64,000 nt of DNA, from the NCBI GenBank assembly GCA_002311855.1, contig DCAB01000012.1:379759-443758 (forward strand). Direction: 5' to 3'. The DNA is from Candidatus Dadabacteria bacterium UBA1144 (lineage in GTDB: Bacteria > Desulfobacterota_D > UBA1144). This document shows positions 1 to 9,226 of this stretch, piece by piece. The notes below the pieces were generated by a model. The model ran no database searches, had not been told where the DNA came from, and saw only the letters and a list, made by a program, of their open reading frames with translations. A program made the position numbers and the translations under genes. Every line of letters begins with the position of its first letter. Within the stretch, counting starts at the first letter, position 1.

Positions 1-2
1 GA

Positions 3-2765
3 ACGGGTGAGAGTGAATATTACTTAAATAATCAGCAGTGTAGATTAAAAGATATAACAGAAATCGTTATGTCCTTTGGTGCGGGATCAAAAGGTTTTAC
101 GATGATACCTCAAGGGCGGATAGATAGTTACATTACTGCAAAACCGGAAGAAAAAAAAGAATTAATTGACGAAGCTGCGGGTTTAACAAAGTATAAAATT
201 CGAAGAGCTGAAACCGAAAGAAAAATTTTATTAATTAAAGACAACCTTGAAAAAACAAAATATGTTCAATTAGAAGTTGAACAACAAAAAGATTTATTAC
301 AAGAACAAGCAGGGAAGGCCGAAGAATATACTCATTTGATTAACCAATTCAAAAGCCTGGAAACACTTTTTTACAAAAAACGCTTTATGGATCTTGATTC
401 CAAATTGGTTGCCGCAAAGAATAAAAAAGACTCATTTCAGGAAGCATTAAATGAAATTGAGAGAGAAAGGAAAGAAGTTAAAAAGCATATAGACAATATA
501 CTGGTGGACCAAGTAACTCTGAAAGATAATTTGGATAATCTAAATAATGACCTCCTTTGCAATAAAGAAGAAGAGTTAGAATTCATATCTCAAAATAAAA
601 CTCTTAAAGCAGAAAAAAAATTATTCGTGGATGAGCTTCATAGGTCTAAATTGATTAAAAATGAATTCAAGGATGAGCTGAGTACTAGTCTTGTTGATTT
701 TGGCAATCTCGAGAAAAAGTATGGTTCTAATAATTCAAAAATTGAAGAATTAAAAAGTCAACTAAAAGAGATTGATAAAAATCGATTGAACTTAGAACAA
801 ATCAAAAAAAATTGCTTGGCTAGCAAGGAAAAAGAAAAAAATAAATTGAAAGAAATTCAAGATAATTTACAACTTGTAAATAGGAACTACTTTGATTTAA
901 ATGCCGAGATTAAAGCAACTGAGTCTAGAGTAAAACTATTAGAGAGTATTGAATCCACATATGGATGGCTTCCGGAAGGTATACGAGGCTTCGTGCAAAA
1001 TTTAAAAGGAAAGGATATTAACGGAATTTTGTCAGATTATATAAAACCTAAAAGTGGGTATAAAAAAGCGGTTGAATCTGCATTAGGAGAAAAACTAAAG
1101 TGGGTTTTGATTAACGATAATGTAAATCCAATTACCACTATAAATGAATTTAAGAAAACCTGTACGGGAAAAGGAACTTTTATTTCTACCGACTATCCAA
1201 GAATAGCTGGTGCTAGCGCTGATCTTGATTATAAACAAATAATGGAGTGTATTGAATGTACTAAAGACGACAGACCTTTTCTTGCATCTATATTTGGGGA
1301 TACATATGTTGTAGATGAAATTGTTGATGCACTGAAAGCACGTGAAAGTAATCCCGACTCAAATTTTGTTACTAAAGATGGAGAATTTTTTGATTCTAAT
1401 GGTTCGATTACCGTTGGCGCTACACCGGATAGTATTCTACAAATTAAAGAAGAGATAAAAAATCTATCAAATCAGCAAATTAATTACGAAGAAGAAATCG
1501 ATTTGATTAGTCTCGATATCACAAGAAGAGAGGAAGAAATTTTTGATATCAATGAAAGAATTAGTTCGTTTGATAATGAAATCGCTTCTAACAATGAGGC
1601 TCGTTCCATAATGTCAGGTAAATTAGCTGAATTAAAATCGAAATTAGATGTAGAATCTAAATTTAATAATCAAATCAAATCAGAGATTTTCGATACAGAA
1701 TCTAATGTACAAACTGAAAAAATTAAAAGGGTACAAGAAAAGATTGGTACTGTATCAAAAAAAATTATTGAATTTGAAGACATGATTGAACTAAATACTT
1801 CTAAGATAGCAACTCTTCAGAGCGATTTACCTTTGTTAAAACAAAGTCAAGATGAAATAAAAGATCACATTGATGGATTAAAAACAAAAATAAACGAGAA
1901 CGAATTGGAGGTTCAAGCTTTAAATAACGATGTTCTATCCAAAGATGAAATAATTGATTCAAAAAGGGTCGAATCTCTAGGCTTTGACTCAAATATACAA
2001 AAAATACAATTAGAAATTGATCAACTATTAGAAAATCCGAGTACTAACGGTGATGATTTTGATATATCCTCAATCAGTCCAGAGGAAAAAGACCAAATAG
2101 CAGAATTTGAAAAAAAAGGATTCCTTTCAAAATCGAGGTTCTACAAATTGCAAAAAGCGATTGATGATTTTGGCCCAGTCAACTTATTAGCACTTGAGGA
2201 ATACAAGAAACTGGAGGATAGATATAATTTTGTTAATAAACAAGTAAATGATCTCGATACCTCACTTGATAATCTTACAAAAACTATAAAAAGGATTGAT
2301 CAAGAGTCGGAGACCGCTTTCCTCGAAATATTTAATCAAATTAGCGATAAATATAACGAATCTATCAAGAGATTATTTGGAGGCGGGGCGGGGAAACTGG
2401 TCTTAACTAACCCGGATTCGATAAAAGATTCAGGAATAGAAGTAATGCTGAAGATAGGTCTAAAAAAGTACAGAGATTTGAAATCATATTCAGGTGGAGA
2501 AAGAGCATTAGCGGGAATCGCACTATTGTTATCTGCTTATTTTGTTAAACCGGCCCCATTTCTCCTCCTTGACGAAGTTGATGCACCTCTCGATGATAAA
2601 AATATCTCAAAATTTGGAAAAATGCTGGAAGAGATTTCCCATAAATCACAAATAGGAATTATTACTCACAACAAAGGAACTATGAAATACGGAAATAAAT
2701 TAATAGGGGTCACATCTAAACTTGAAGGAATAAGCGAAATTGTCCCATTCGAACTACCTGATTGA
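3..2765 (+). CDS. smc: Chromosome segregation ATPase SMC, 5'-truncated
   Basis: This is the C-terminal part of the SMC condensin ATPase, which compacts and segregates the chromosome. The frame is open from base 3, and residues before the first Met (ESEYYLNNQQCRLKDI) already match SMC, so the gene starts outside the window and the ATG at 69 is internal. The segment IPQGRIDSYI...EEAAG-like (DEAAGLTKYKIRRAE) follows the missing Walker A head. Next come a long coiled coil, a hinge around residues 295-430 (counted from 69), a second coiled coil, and the C-terminal head with the signature YSGGERALAG and Walker B FLLLDEVDAPLDD. The D-loop and the switch histidine region (IITHNKGTM) are intact. No ScpA/ScpB gene is in view; secA follows after 22 bases. 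Confidence 0.95.
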   Translation, partial: TGESEYYLNNQQCRLKDITEIVMSFGAGSKGFTMIPQGRIDSYITAKPEEKKELIDEAAGLTKYKIRRAETERKILLIKDNLEKTKYVQLEVEQQKDLLQEQAGKAEEYTHLINQFKSLETLFYKKRFMDLDSKLVAAKNKKDSFQEALNEIERERKEVKKHIDNILVDQVTLKDNLDNLNNDLLCNKEEELEFISQNKTLKAEKKLFVDELHRSKLIKNEFKDELSTSLVDFGNLEKKYGSNNSKIEELKSQLKEIDKNRLNLEQIKKNCLASKEKEKNKLKEIQDNLQLVNRNYFDLNAEIKATESRVKLLESIESTYGWLPEGIRGFVQNLKGKDINGILSDYIKPKSGYKKAVESALGEKLKWVLINDNVNPITTINEFKKTCTGKGTFISTDYPRIAGASADLDYKQIMECIECTKDDRPFLASIFGDTYVVDEIVDALKARESNPDSNFVTKDGEFFDSNGSITVGATPDSILQIKEEIKNLSNQQINYEEEIDLISLDITRREEEIFDINERISSFDNEIASNNEARSIMSGKLAELKSKLDVESKFNNQIKSEIFDTESNVQTEKIKRVQEKIGTVSKKIIEFEDMIELNTSKIATLQSDLPLLKQSQDEIKDHIDGLKTKINENELEVQALNNDVLSKDEIIDSKRVESLGFDSNIQKIQLEIDQLLENPSTNGDDFDISSISPEEKDQIAEFEKKGFLSKSRFYKLQKAIDDFGPVNLLALEEYKKLEDRYNFVNKQVNDLDTSLDNLTKTIKRIDQESETAFLEIFNQISDKYNESIKRLFGGGAGKLVLTNPDSIKDSGIEVMLKIGLKKYRDLKSYSGGERALAGIALLLSAYFVKPAPFLLLDEVDAPLDDKNISKFGKMLEEISHKSQIGIITHNKGTMKYGNKLIGVTSKLEGISEIVPFELPD

Positions 2766-2787
2766 TTGCTAAATATTTTATTGTGCA

Positions 2788-5436
2788 ATGTTAAAAATAA
2801 ACATATTAAAAAAGATATTTGGCTCTGATAATGAACGAGAAATATCTCGAATAAAAAAAATTGTAGATGAGATAAATCAACTGGAAGAAAGATATTCCAA
2901 AGAAGATACGAGCGAATTAAAGAAAATCTTTCTTAAATTGAAAAATAACGAATCGAACAATCAAAATCTTGATCTACTGATTCCCGATGTCTTTGCTATC
3001 GTAAGAGAGATTTCAAAAAGAAAACTTGGTTTAAGACCTTACGATGTTCAACTGATTGGCGGGGTAGTGCTTCATGAAGGGAAAATAGCGGAGATGAAAA
3101 CTGGTGAGGGCAAGACATTGGTCGCATGTCTGCCTGTAATTCTCAATTCCATCAAAGGAGAAGGAGTACATTTAGTAACTGTAAATGATTATTTAGCGAG
3201 AAGAGATGCTTTATGGATGTCTCCTATCTATATGGCACTTGGTCTCACAGTTGGTATATCTAACAATGATAAATCTTATATAGTCGAATCAAAAGATGAT
3301 AATGAATTTTCCTTAATGGAATCAAAAAGACAAGAAATTTATCAGTGTGATATTGTCTACGGAACCAATAGTGAGTTCGGATTTGATTATTTAAGAGACA
3401 ATATGAAGTATTCATTTGAAGAGGTTACTCAAAGAGGACATTCTTTTGCTATAGTTGATGAAGTTGATAGTATATTGATTGACGAAGCAAGAACGCCCCT
3501 AATAATATCTGGACCAAGTGATCGCTCATCGATTGATTATAAAAAAATTAATAAAGCGGCAAAGAATTTAACTGGCGATGATATTTCGAAAGATGAGAAG
3601 ACAAAACAAGTTTTTATTTTAGATTCTGGTGTTGAAAAAATTGAAGACTTATTGAATTTAAATAACCTTTATGATCCAACAAATCTTGTTATTCTACATT
3701 CCGTTAACCAGTCTCTTAGAGCTCTTCATATGTTTGAAAGGGACAACGATTACGTCGTACAAGACGATAAGATTATCATTGTTGATGAATTTACTGGAAG
3801 ATTGATGCCAAGTAGAAGGTGGAGTGATGGTTTACATCAGGCTATAGAAATAAAAGAAAATGTTGATGTAGAAGAAGAAAATCAAACTCTTGCATCAATT
3901 ACTATACAAAATTATTTTCGAATGTATGATAGGTTGTCCGGCATGACGGGGACAGCGGATACCGAAGCTGTTGAATTTCAAAATATTTACAACCTTAAGG
4001 TTATAGTAATTCCCACAAATGCTCCAATGATACGGAACGATGTTAATGATTTGATTTACAGAACTGAAAAAGAAAAATTCGCAGCAATCCTCAATACAAT
4101 ATCCGAATTCAATAAAAAAGGTAATCCAATACTCGTTGGTACTATATCTGTAGAAAAATCAGAAAGATTAAGCAATGAATTAAAGAAAAGAAATATTGAC
4201 CACAAAGTGCTAAACGCAAAAAATCATGAGTATGAAGCAGACATTGTAGCACAAGCAGGAAGACTTGGCTCTGTAACTATAGCCACCAATATGGCGGGTA
4301 GAGGAACGGACATCATGCTTGGTGGCAATAAAGATTTTATTCTAAAAGATAATACGGATAAGAGTGAAAGAGAAAAAATTGTAGAGCAAATAAGTTCCGA
4401 GAAAGAAAAAATTGTGAACCTAGACGGACTTGTAGTCTTGGGTAGCGAAAGGCATGAATCAAGAAGAATCGACAATCAACTACGAGGAAGATCAGGAAGA
4501 CAAGGTGATCCAGGAATCAGCCAATTTTTTGTATCGATGGAGGATGACTTAATGAGACTTTTTGGATCTGAAAGAATAGCTTCCATGATGACGAAATTAG
4601 GCTGGAAAGAGGGAGAGCCGATGGAACATAAAATGATTACAGGATCTTTAGAAAATGCTCAAAAAAAGGTTGAAGGTAGAAATTATGAAGTTAGAAAACA
4701 TCTGATTGAATACGATGATGTTCAAAGTCAACAAAGAGAAGTTGTTTATGGTATAAGAAACAAGCTCTTAAAAGAAGAGAGATCTTCGGAGATTCTTGAC
4801 AATATTTTAGAAAACATGATTCAGGGCTTGAATGATAATCTTCAAGAAACAAAAAAATTATCCGATACGGATAAAGAATTTATTAGAAATCAGATAGGGT
4901 TTGATATTGAAGATGATTTTGAAAGCTTAAGCGTTCTTGAAGAAAAAATATACAATAAAATTAAAGAGAAAATATCTTCTCTTGGTGATCTTTATCAACC
5001 TATCTCTAAATTTATTTTAATAACAACTCTCGACATAGCCTGGAAAGATCATCTGCTTAATATGGACTATCTTCGCGAAAGTGTTGGCCTTAGAGCCTAT
5101 GGACAAAAGAATCCATTGAATGAATATAAAAAAGAAGGCTTCGAAACGTTTGAAACAATGTTAGAAAAATTTAATTTTGAGGCACTTGAAAGATTTCTTG
5201 AAGTAGAACCTATTACTTCCGAAGAAATCGATAAGCTTGAAAAGGAGAAAAATCAAACAGATAAAGTAGAATATTCAGATAGTAGTTTTGTAGCCGACTC
5301 TGACGATCGAGAATCAGAAAAGGAAGATACCAATACGAAAAGGAGTCTCGATAGATCAATTGCAGAAAAAGGAAAAGCAAAAAGAAGGAAATTGGGGAAA
5401 CAAAAAAAGCTCCAAAGAAAAAAACAGAGAAAATGA
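2788..5436 (+). CDS. secA: Preprotein translocase ATPase SecA
   Basis: SecA is the motor that drives unfolded preproteins through SecYEG at the inner membrane. Walker A (MKTGEGKTLVA) lies near residue 100 and the DEAD-like Walker B (VDEVDSILIDEARTP) near 228. The second helicase domain carries ATNMAGRGTDI and QLRGRSGRQGDPG. Length (882 residues) is normal for the family. The C-terminus has no cysteine: it ends in an acidic stretch followed by a very basic tail rich in KKxQRKKQRK, so the zinc-binding CXCX8C[HC] tail that binds SecB and lipid in many SecA proteins is absent. The stop overlaps the next gene by four bases (ATGA), which suggests coupled translation. Confidence 0.97.
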   Translation: MLKINILKKIFGSDNEREISRIKKIVDEINQLEERYSKEDTSELKKIFLKLKNNESNNQNLDLLIPDVFAIVREISKRKLGLRPYDVQLIGGVVLHEGKIAEMKTGEGKTLVACLPVILNSIKGEGVHLVTVNDYLARRDALWMSPIYMALGLTVGISNNDKSYIVESKDDNEFSLMESKRQEIYQCDIVYGTNSEFGFDYLRDNMKYSFEEVTQRGHSFAIVDEVDSILIDEARTPLIISGPSDRSSIDYKKINKAAKNLTGDDISKDEKTKQVFILDSGVEKIEDLLNLNNLYDPTNLVILHSVNQSLRALHMFERDNDYVVQDDKIIIVDEFTGRLMPSRRWSDGLHQAIEIKENVDVEEENQTLASITIQNYFRMYDRLSGMTGTADTEAVEFQNIYNLKVIVIPTNAPMIRNDVNDLIYRTEKEKFAAILNTISEFNKKGNPILVGTISVEKSERLSNELKKRNIDHKVLNAKNHEYEADIVAQAGRLGSVTIATNMAGRGTDIMLGGNKDFILKDNTDKSEREKIVEQISSEKEKIVNLDGLVVLGSERHESRRIDNQLRGRSGRQGDPGISQFFVSMEDDLMRLFGSERIASMMTKLGWKEGEPMEHKMITGSLENAQKKVEGRNYEVRKHLIEYDDVQSQQREVVYGIRNKLLKEERSSEILDNILENMIQGLNDNLQETKKLSDTDKEFIRNQIGFDIEDDFESLSVLEEKIYNKIKEKISSLGDLYQPISKFILITTLDIAWKDHLLNMDYLRESVGLRAYGQKNPLNEYKKEGFETFETMLEKFNFEALERFLEVEPITSEEIDKLEKEKNQTDKVEYSDSSFVADSDDRESEKEDTNTKRSLDRSIAEKGKAKRRKLGKQKKLQRKKQRK

Positions 5437-5657
5437 TTAGAAATGTAAGATTTGCAATTTCTTCCATACTAAGCGTAGTAATATTAATATCGCTTATTTT
5501 TTTCTTTGGTACCGCTTTTGCGATTATATTGTTGATTTACTTCCTAGCTAGAATATACAGAAAATTAACTTTTAATAAAAAAAATGAGATTCATGACGAT
5601 GATTATGAGAAAAAAGAAACGATAGATGTGGATGATGATAATTATAAAATTAACTAA
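5433..5657 (+). CDS. Small membrane protein of unknown function
   Basis: A 74-residue protein whose start overlaps the secA stop by four bases (ATGA). It has two hydrophobic stretches near residues 5-22 and 24-38, with almost no loop between them, followed by a short basic segment (RIYRKLTFNKKNE) and an acidic tail rich in Asp (DDDYEKKETIDVDDD). I recognise no family. Coupling to secA suggests co-expression but does not prove a role in secretion. It ends tail-to-tail with the pterin dehydratase gene, overlapping it by four bases. Confidence 0.6.
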   Translation: MIRNVRFAISSILSVVILISLIFFFGTAFAIILLIYFLARIYRKLTFNKKNEIHDDDYEKKETIDVDDDNYKIN

Positions 5658-5962
5658 AGTTTGTCAATATTATTAGCTAGTAGTACATCTAATTTCGTAA
5701 GACCATTGACGTCGTGGGTGGATAAATAAATCTCAACTTTATTGTACGTATTGTGTATTGTTGGATGATGATCAAGTTTTTCAGCCTCAATACCGATTTG
5801 CAGTATGAACCCAAGTGCATCCGAGAAGCTTGAAAAAACAAACTTCTTATACAATTGATTCTTTTTTATGTTCCAAGTCGGAACTAATTTTTTTAATTCG
5901 GAAATTGAGATTTTTTTTAATTTTCTAGCCACAACTTGAAGATAAACAGAAAAAATTAACAA
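5654..5962 (-). CDS. phhB: Pterin-4a-carbinolamine dehydratase
   Basis: This small enzyme dehydrates 4a-hydroxytetrahydropterin, recycling the pterin cofactor. The family motif is clear: KLDHHPTIHNTYNKVEI followed by LSTHDVNGLTKLD, with the catalytic His pair in DHHP. The longest frame begins at a TTG (5962); a GTG near 5932, giving VARKLKKISI..., is an equally plausible start, and the family core begins only after this point. Neither has a clear ribosome binding site. It is divergent from folK with about 30 bases between them, so both may serve pterin/folate metabolism. No phenylalanine hydroxylase is in the window. Confidence 0.85.
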   Translation of the reverse strand: MLIFSVYLQVVARKLKKISISELKKLVPTWNIKKNQLYKKFVFSSFSDALGFILQIGIEAEKLDHHPTIHNTYNKVEIYLSTHDVNGLTKLDVLLANNIDKL

Positions 5963-5994
5963 GTCAAAAAAAATAAATTACAATACAGAACGTT

Positions 5995-6498
5995 ATGAGC
6001 AATTTGGTTTATCTGTCTCTCGGAACAAATCTAGGAGATAAAATTCATAATCTTGATTTTGCTCTTGTGGCTCTTAAAAAGTTTGTAAAAATCAATAATA
6101 TATCTAGTCTTTATGAAACCGAACCTGTCAATGTAGAAAAACAAGAAAATTTTATTAATATCGCGATTGAAATATCAACCCATCTTTCACCCTCCGATCT
6201 TCTTGTCCATACACAACAGATAGAATTTCAAATGGGAAGAAAAGAATCTGAGGTTGGCAAGCCAAGAACAATCGATATAGATATTATATTTTTTAATTCT
6301 ATGATTGATAAGCAACCAGAGATACAAATACCCCATCCTAGGGCGCATAAAAGAGCATTCGTTATTATTCCTATAATGGAAATAAGCCCAGGGTTGATTC
6401 ATCCTGTACTCAACAAATCTATTGAGGAAATTTCTAAAAATTTGGTAAATCAAAAGGTTGCAAAATTGGAAAATAGAAGTATTGAAAAAATCAAATGA
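5995..6498 (+). CDS. folK: 6-hydroxymethyl-7,8-dihydropterin pyrophosphokinase
   Basis: HPPK transfers pyrophosphate from ATP to hydroxymethyl-dihydropterin in folate synthesis. The N-terminal YLSLGTNLGDK, the pterin-contacting YETEPV, and the signature GRKESEVGKPRTIDIDIIF with the Mg-binding DID are all present, followed by IPHPRAHKRAFVI. At 167 residues it is a stand-alone kinase, not fused to FolB or FolP. The stop overlaps the first possible start of hspQ (ATGA), suggesting an operon. Confidence 0.95.
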   Translation: MSNLVYLSLGTNLGDKIHNLDFALVALKKFVKINNISSLYETEPVNVEKQENFINIAIEISTHLSPSDLLVHTQQIEFQMGRKESEVGKPRTIDIDIIFFNSMIDKQPEIQIPHPRAHKRAFVIIPIMEISPGLIHPVLNKSIEEISKNLVNQKVAKLENRSIEKIK

Positions 6499-6848
6499 AT
6501 GTATATCATTTTTTTATGACTCAGAGTACTGCCAAGTTCAAGCTAGGAGAGGTTGTAAAACATAAAAAGTTTTTTTTTAGAGGGATTATTTTTGATGTTG
6601 ACCCAATATTCAACAATACGGAAGACTGGTACCTCGGAATTCCTGAAGATAGACGCCCAGACAAAAACCAACCCTTTTATCATCTTTTAGCAGAAAATGA
6701 GGATAAAGCTACCTATATCGCATATGTTTCTCAGCAAAATCTGGAAAGTGATAAATCGAATGAACCATTCAACGATCCATCGGTCAAATTGTTTTTTGAT
6801 GGAAACGATAAAGATGGAAACTATATTGTAAGACAATCAACTAATTGA
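6495..6848 (+). CDS. hspQ: HspQ/YccV-type protein (hemimethylated-DNA-binding family)
   Basis: This matches the HspQ (YccV) family, small proteins implicated in control of DnaA stability and in delivering substrates to Lon in enterobacteria. The family core is seen in AKFKLGEVVKHKKFFFRGII, FDVDPIF, WYLGIPEDRRPDKNQPFYH and TYIAYVSQQNLE. Two starts are possible: 6495, coupled to folK by ATGA, or an in-frame ATG at 6516, which gives MTQSTAKFKLGE and a length of 110, closer to known members. Neither has a good ribosome binding site. The function in this organism is inferred only from the family. Confidence 0.88.
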   Translation: MNVYHFFMTQSTAKFKLGEVVKHKKFFFRGIIFDVDPIFNNTEDWYLGIPEDRRPDKNQPFYHLLAENEDKATYIAYVSQQNLESDKSNEPFNDPSVKLFFDGNDKDGNYIVRQSTN

Positions 6849-6885
6849 TTGATTCCATCTCTACATTTTCTTTTATAGATAGATT

Positions 6886-7737
6886 TTATAATTTTTCTTC
6901 GAATGATAGTAATGTATTCCAAAGGAGCATCGTTATAGTCATAGGCCCAACACCACCAGGTACTGGAGTTATATAACTACAGATATCTTTTACATTTTCG
7001 AAATCTACATCGCCAGCCAATTTCCCGGTCTCAAGCCTATTGATTCCAACATCAATTATTATTGCACCCTCTTTTACCATATCACTTGTTACAAAATTAG
7101 CCCTACCGATTGCAGCAACTATAATGTCAGCAGATTTCAATATTCCCGGAAGATTTTTTGTTCTTGAGTGGCAAATTGTAACCGTGGCATGTTTCTGCAT
7201 AAGTAAAATCGCGACTGGTTTTCCAACGATATTGCTCCTTCCAAGAACAACAGCATTTTTACCTTCAATTTTAATATCATAGAATTCAAGCATTTTGATT
7301 ATTCCGTGAGGAGTGCAGGCAATGAACTTGGGTCGGCCTTGAAATAATCGGCCAGCATTAATGGGATGAAATCCGTCAACATCTTTCTTGGGGTAAACGG
7401 AATTTAAAACCACTGATTCGTTAATATGTTCCGGCAAAGGGAGCTGAACCAAAATTCCATTGATATCTTCATCATTATTAAGGTTGTTAATCAAATTCAG
7501 CAATTCTTCCGTGGTAGTCTCTGCGGGAAGTTTGCATTCTTTTGAATATATTCCAACATCTTCACAGGCCTTCCTCTTATTTCTAACGTAAATTTCCGAA
7601 GCTGCATTATCTCCAACAAGAACAGCTGCTAATCCAGGTACTCTTGAATGTTCATCTCTGATTTGAGTAACTCGATCTTTAATTTCTTTTCTTATTTTAC
7701 TTGCGACCAGTTTCCCGTCTATCAATTCATAACTCAT
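6886..7737 (-). CDS. folD: Methylenetetrahydrofolate dehydrogenase/cyclohydrolase FolD
   Basis: The bifunctional enzyme interconverts 5,10-methylene-, methenyl- and 10-formyl-tetrahydrofolate. The folate-site segment YVRNKRKACEDVGI includes the catalytic Lys of the YxxxK motif. ILVQLPLPEHI, the dinucleotide-binding GRSNIVGKPVAILL and the C-terminal PVPGGVGPMTITMLLWNT are also present. The full length of 283 residues is standard. It lies directly downstream of thiD on the minus strand, nine bases away, and probably shares its transcript. Confidence 0.97.
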   Translation of the reverse strand: MSYELIDGKLVASKIRKEIKDRVTQIRDEHSRVPGLAAVLVGDNAASEIYVRNKRKACEDVGIYSKECKLPAETTTEELLNLINNLNNDEDINGILVQLPLPEHINESVVLNSVYPKKDVDGFHPINAGRLFQGRPKFIACTPHGIIKMLEFYDIKIEGKNAVVLGRSNIVGKPVAILLMQKHATVTICHSRTKNLPGILKSADIIVAAIGRANFVTSDMVKEGAIIIDVGINRLETGKLAGDVDFENVKDICSYITPVPGGVGPMTITMLLWNTLLSFEEKL

Positions 7738-7746
7738 ATTGTCTTC

Positions 7747-8541
7747 TTATGGGAAATGATTTAGTGGCCCATTGCCACTCCCAATTCCTAGTGAATTTTT
7801 GATTGCCTTATCCATGAATCTCTTAGCTTCTTCGATTGCCTTAATTAAATCCATACCCTTAGCCATGTTACCAGAAATAGCAGCGGATAGGGTACATCCT
7901 GTACCATGTGTGTTTCTAGTATTATATCTTTTTGAAGCAAATTTGTATGTCTTTTTCTTGTAATATAGGTAATCTACAACTTTTTTCTCGTTATTTGAAT
8001 GACCACCTTTAATTAAAATATTTTTGGCCCCAAGTTCTTTTAATCTTGTGAAGCATGTTTCTATATGCTTTTCATCTGCAATTTCCTTCATTCCTGATAG
8101 AATCGATGCTTCATGTAAATTTGGTGTTAAAAGAAATGATTTTGGAAGAATCTCTTTTTTAAAGAGATCTATAGCCGAAGGTTTTAATAGTTGATTACCT
8201 GATTTGGATATCATTACGGGGTCAATTATTATTGGTATTCTCTTAAACAAGTCTAGGCATTCGCTCACTTTTAATATTATGTCTTTATCGTACAACATTC
8301 CTATTTTTACAGCTAATATTTTGAAATCTTCTTTTACAGACAATATTTGTAATTCTATTAGGCTCGGTGGAACTTTAGCGATTGTTTTGATTTGTTTTGT
8401 GTTTTGAGCGGTTAAACAAGTAATCGCCGTAGTTGCAAAGACTTTCATTGTATTTAAGGTTTTGATGTCGGCTTGAATTCCTGCTCCTCCGCCAGAATCT
8501 GACCCGGCAATGCTTAATACCACTGGAACATTTTTTTTCAT
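7747..8541 (-). CDS. thiD: Hydroxymethylpyrimidine/phosphomethylpyrimidine kinase
   Basis: ThiD phosphorylates HMP and HMP-P in thiamine synthesis, acting on the product of ThiC (14804-16702). It belongs to the ribokinase fold: N-terminal LSIAGSDSGGGAGIQAD, central IIDPVMISKSGN, and the anion-hole/catalytic motif TRNTHGTGCTLSAAI with the catalytic Asp position replaced by the family's usual GTGC cysteine arrangement. It is 264 residues long. Its upstream region is shared with the divergent methyltransferase gene. A TATACT hexamer on the minus strand (8551-8556) sits nine bases before the ATG. Confidence 0.95.
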   Translation of the reverse strand: MKKNVPVVLSIAGSDSGGGAGIQADIKTLNTMKVFATTAITCLTAQNTKQIKTIAKVPPSLIELQILSVKEDFKILAVKIGMLYDKDIILKVSECLDLFKRIPIIIDPVMISKSGNQLLKPSAIDLFKKEILPKSFLLTPNLHEASILSGMKEIADEKHIETCFTRLKELGAKNILIKGGHSNNEKKVVDYLYYKKKTYKFASKRYNTRNTHGTGCTLSAAISGNMAKGMDLIKAIEEAKRFMDKAIKNSLGIGSGNGPLNHFP

Positions 8542-8575
8542 TCTAAAAGTAGTATATTAATGTAATTTTAGATAT

Positions 8576-9175
8576 ATGAAAACTTTTGAACCTTATGTTG
8601 AAGAAAGGCCAAACGATTTAGAAATCATACTAAACGTAGGAAACGCAGGTGAAACAATCAAAATTTTTCTCAATAAAGGATCCTCGTTTGGCTCAAATCA
8701 TTTAACAACAAAATTAATAGCTGATGCCATAATTTCTATTGATGAGGAAAACAGGTCAACGGCATTAGATATAGGTTGTGGATCCGGCATCCTAACGATT
8801 CTTCTCTTCAAACTGAAATATCGGCAAATAAAATCAATTGATATTGATACTTATGTATTAAAAGAGGCGAAAAAGAATATAATATCGAATTTTGGCTATT
8901 TCCCTTCCAATATATCTTTAACGGATGAAAATGTGCATCAATTAAATTCTAAATTTAATTTAATCGCAATAAACATCTCTGGGAATTTCATATCTAATAA
9001 TTTTAAAATGATTTCAAATTTGCTTGCACAAGGTGGATATCTCATTATCTCAGGATTTAACTGCAATAAAGAAAAAAAATTTATTAGACTGGCAAATCAA
9101 AATAACTTATTTTTGGATGGAAAATTTTTACAAAACCCTTGGATATCCTTAGTTTTTAAAAAGTTCTCAATTTGA
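8576..9175 (+). CDS. prmA: PrmA-like SAM-dependent methyltransferase, short form
   Basis: The protein resembles ribosomal protein L11 methyltransferase. It has the PrmA-type entry motif SSFGSNHLTTKLIADAI (FGTGxHxTT in the family), the SAM-binding motif ALDIGCGSGILTIL, an acidic end of beta-2 (IDIDTYVLKEA), and motif IV FNLIAINISGN in place of the usual NILA. At 199 residues it lacks most of the N-terminal L11-recognition domain of the roughly 290-residue E. coli enzyme. It may therefore have a narrower or different substrate. The gltB promoter overlaps its last codons. Confidence 0.75.
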   Translation: MKTFEPYVEERPNDLEIILNVGNAGETIKIFLNKGSSFGSNHLTTKLIADAIISIDEENRSTALDIGCGSGILTILLFKLKYRQIKSIDIDTYVLKEAKKNIISNFGYFPSNISLTDENVHQLNSKFNLIAINISGNFISNNFKMISNLLAQGGYLIISGFNCNKEKKFIRLANQNNLFLDGKFLQNPWISLVFKKFSI

Positions 9176-9200
9176 TAGTTGCATAGCGCAAATATATAAT
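9172..9200 (+). promoter_or_regulatory. Sigma70-type promoter of gltB
   Basis: TTGATA at 9172-9177 and TATAAT at 9195-9200 are separated by exactly 17 bases. This is one of the best promoter matches in the window. The -35 box overlaps the stop codon of the upstream methyltransferase. Transcription would begin near 9207, giving a leader of about 20 bases. Confidence 0.65.
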
Positions 9201-9217
9201 ACCTTTTACTTGGTATT
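9198..9217. promoter_or_regulatory. Inverted repeat at the gltB transcription start
   Basis: AATACC and GGTATT form perfect 6-base arms around an 8-base spacer, running from the end of the -10 box across the expected start of transcription. A repressor bound here would block initiation of glutamate synthase. The arms are short, so chance is not excluded. Confidence 0.3.
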
Positions 9218-9226
9218 TGGTAAGAA

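Noticed and set aside
69..71. ATG at 69 as the start of the smc gene
   Set aside because: The frame is open upstream to base 3 and the extra residues already match SMC, so the gene is cut by the window edge.
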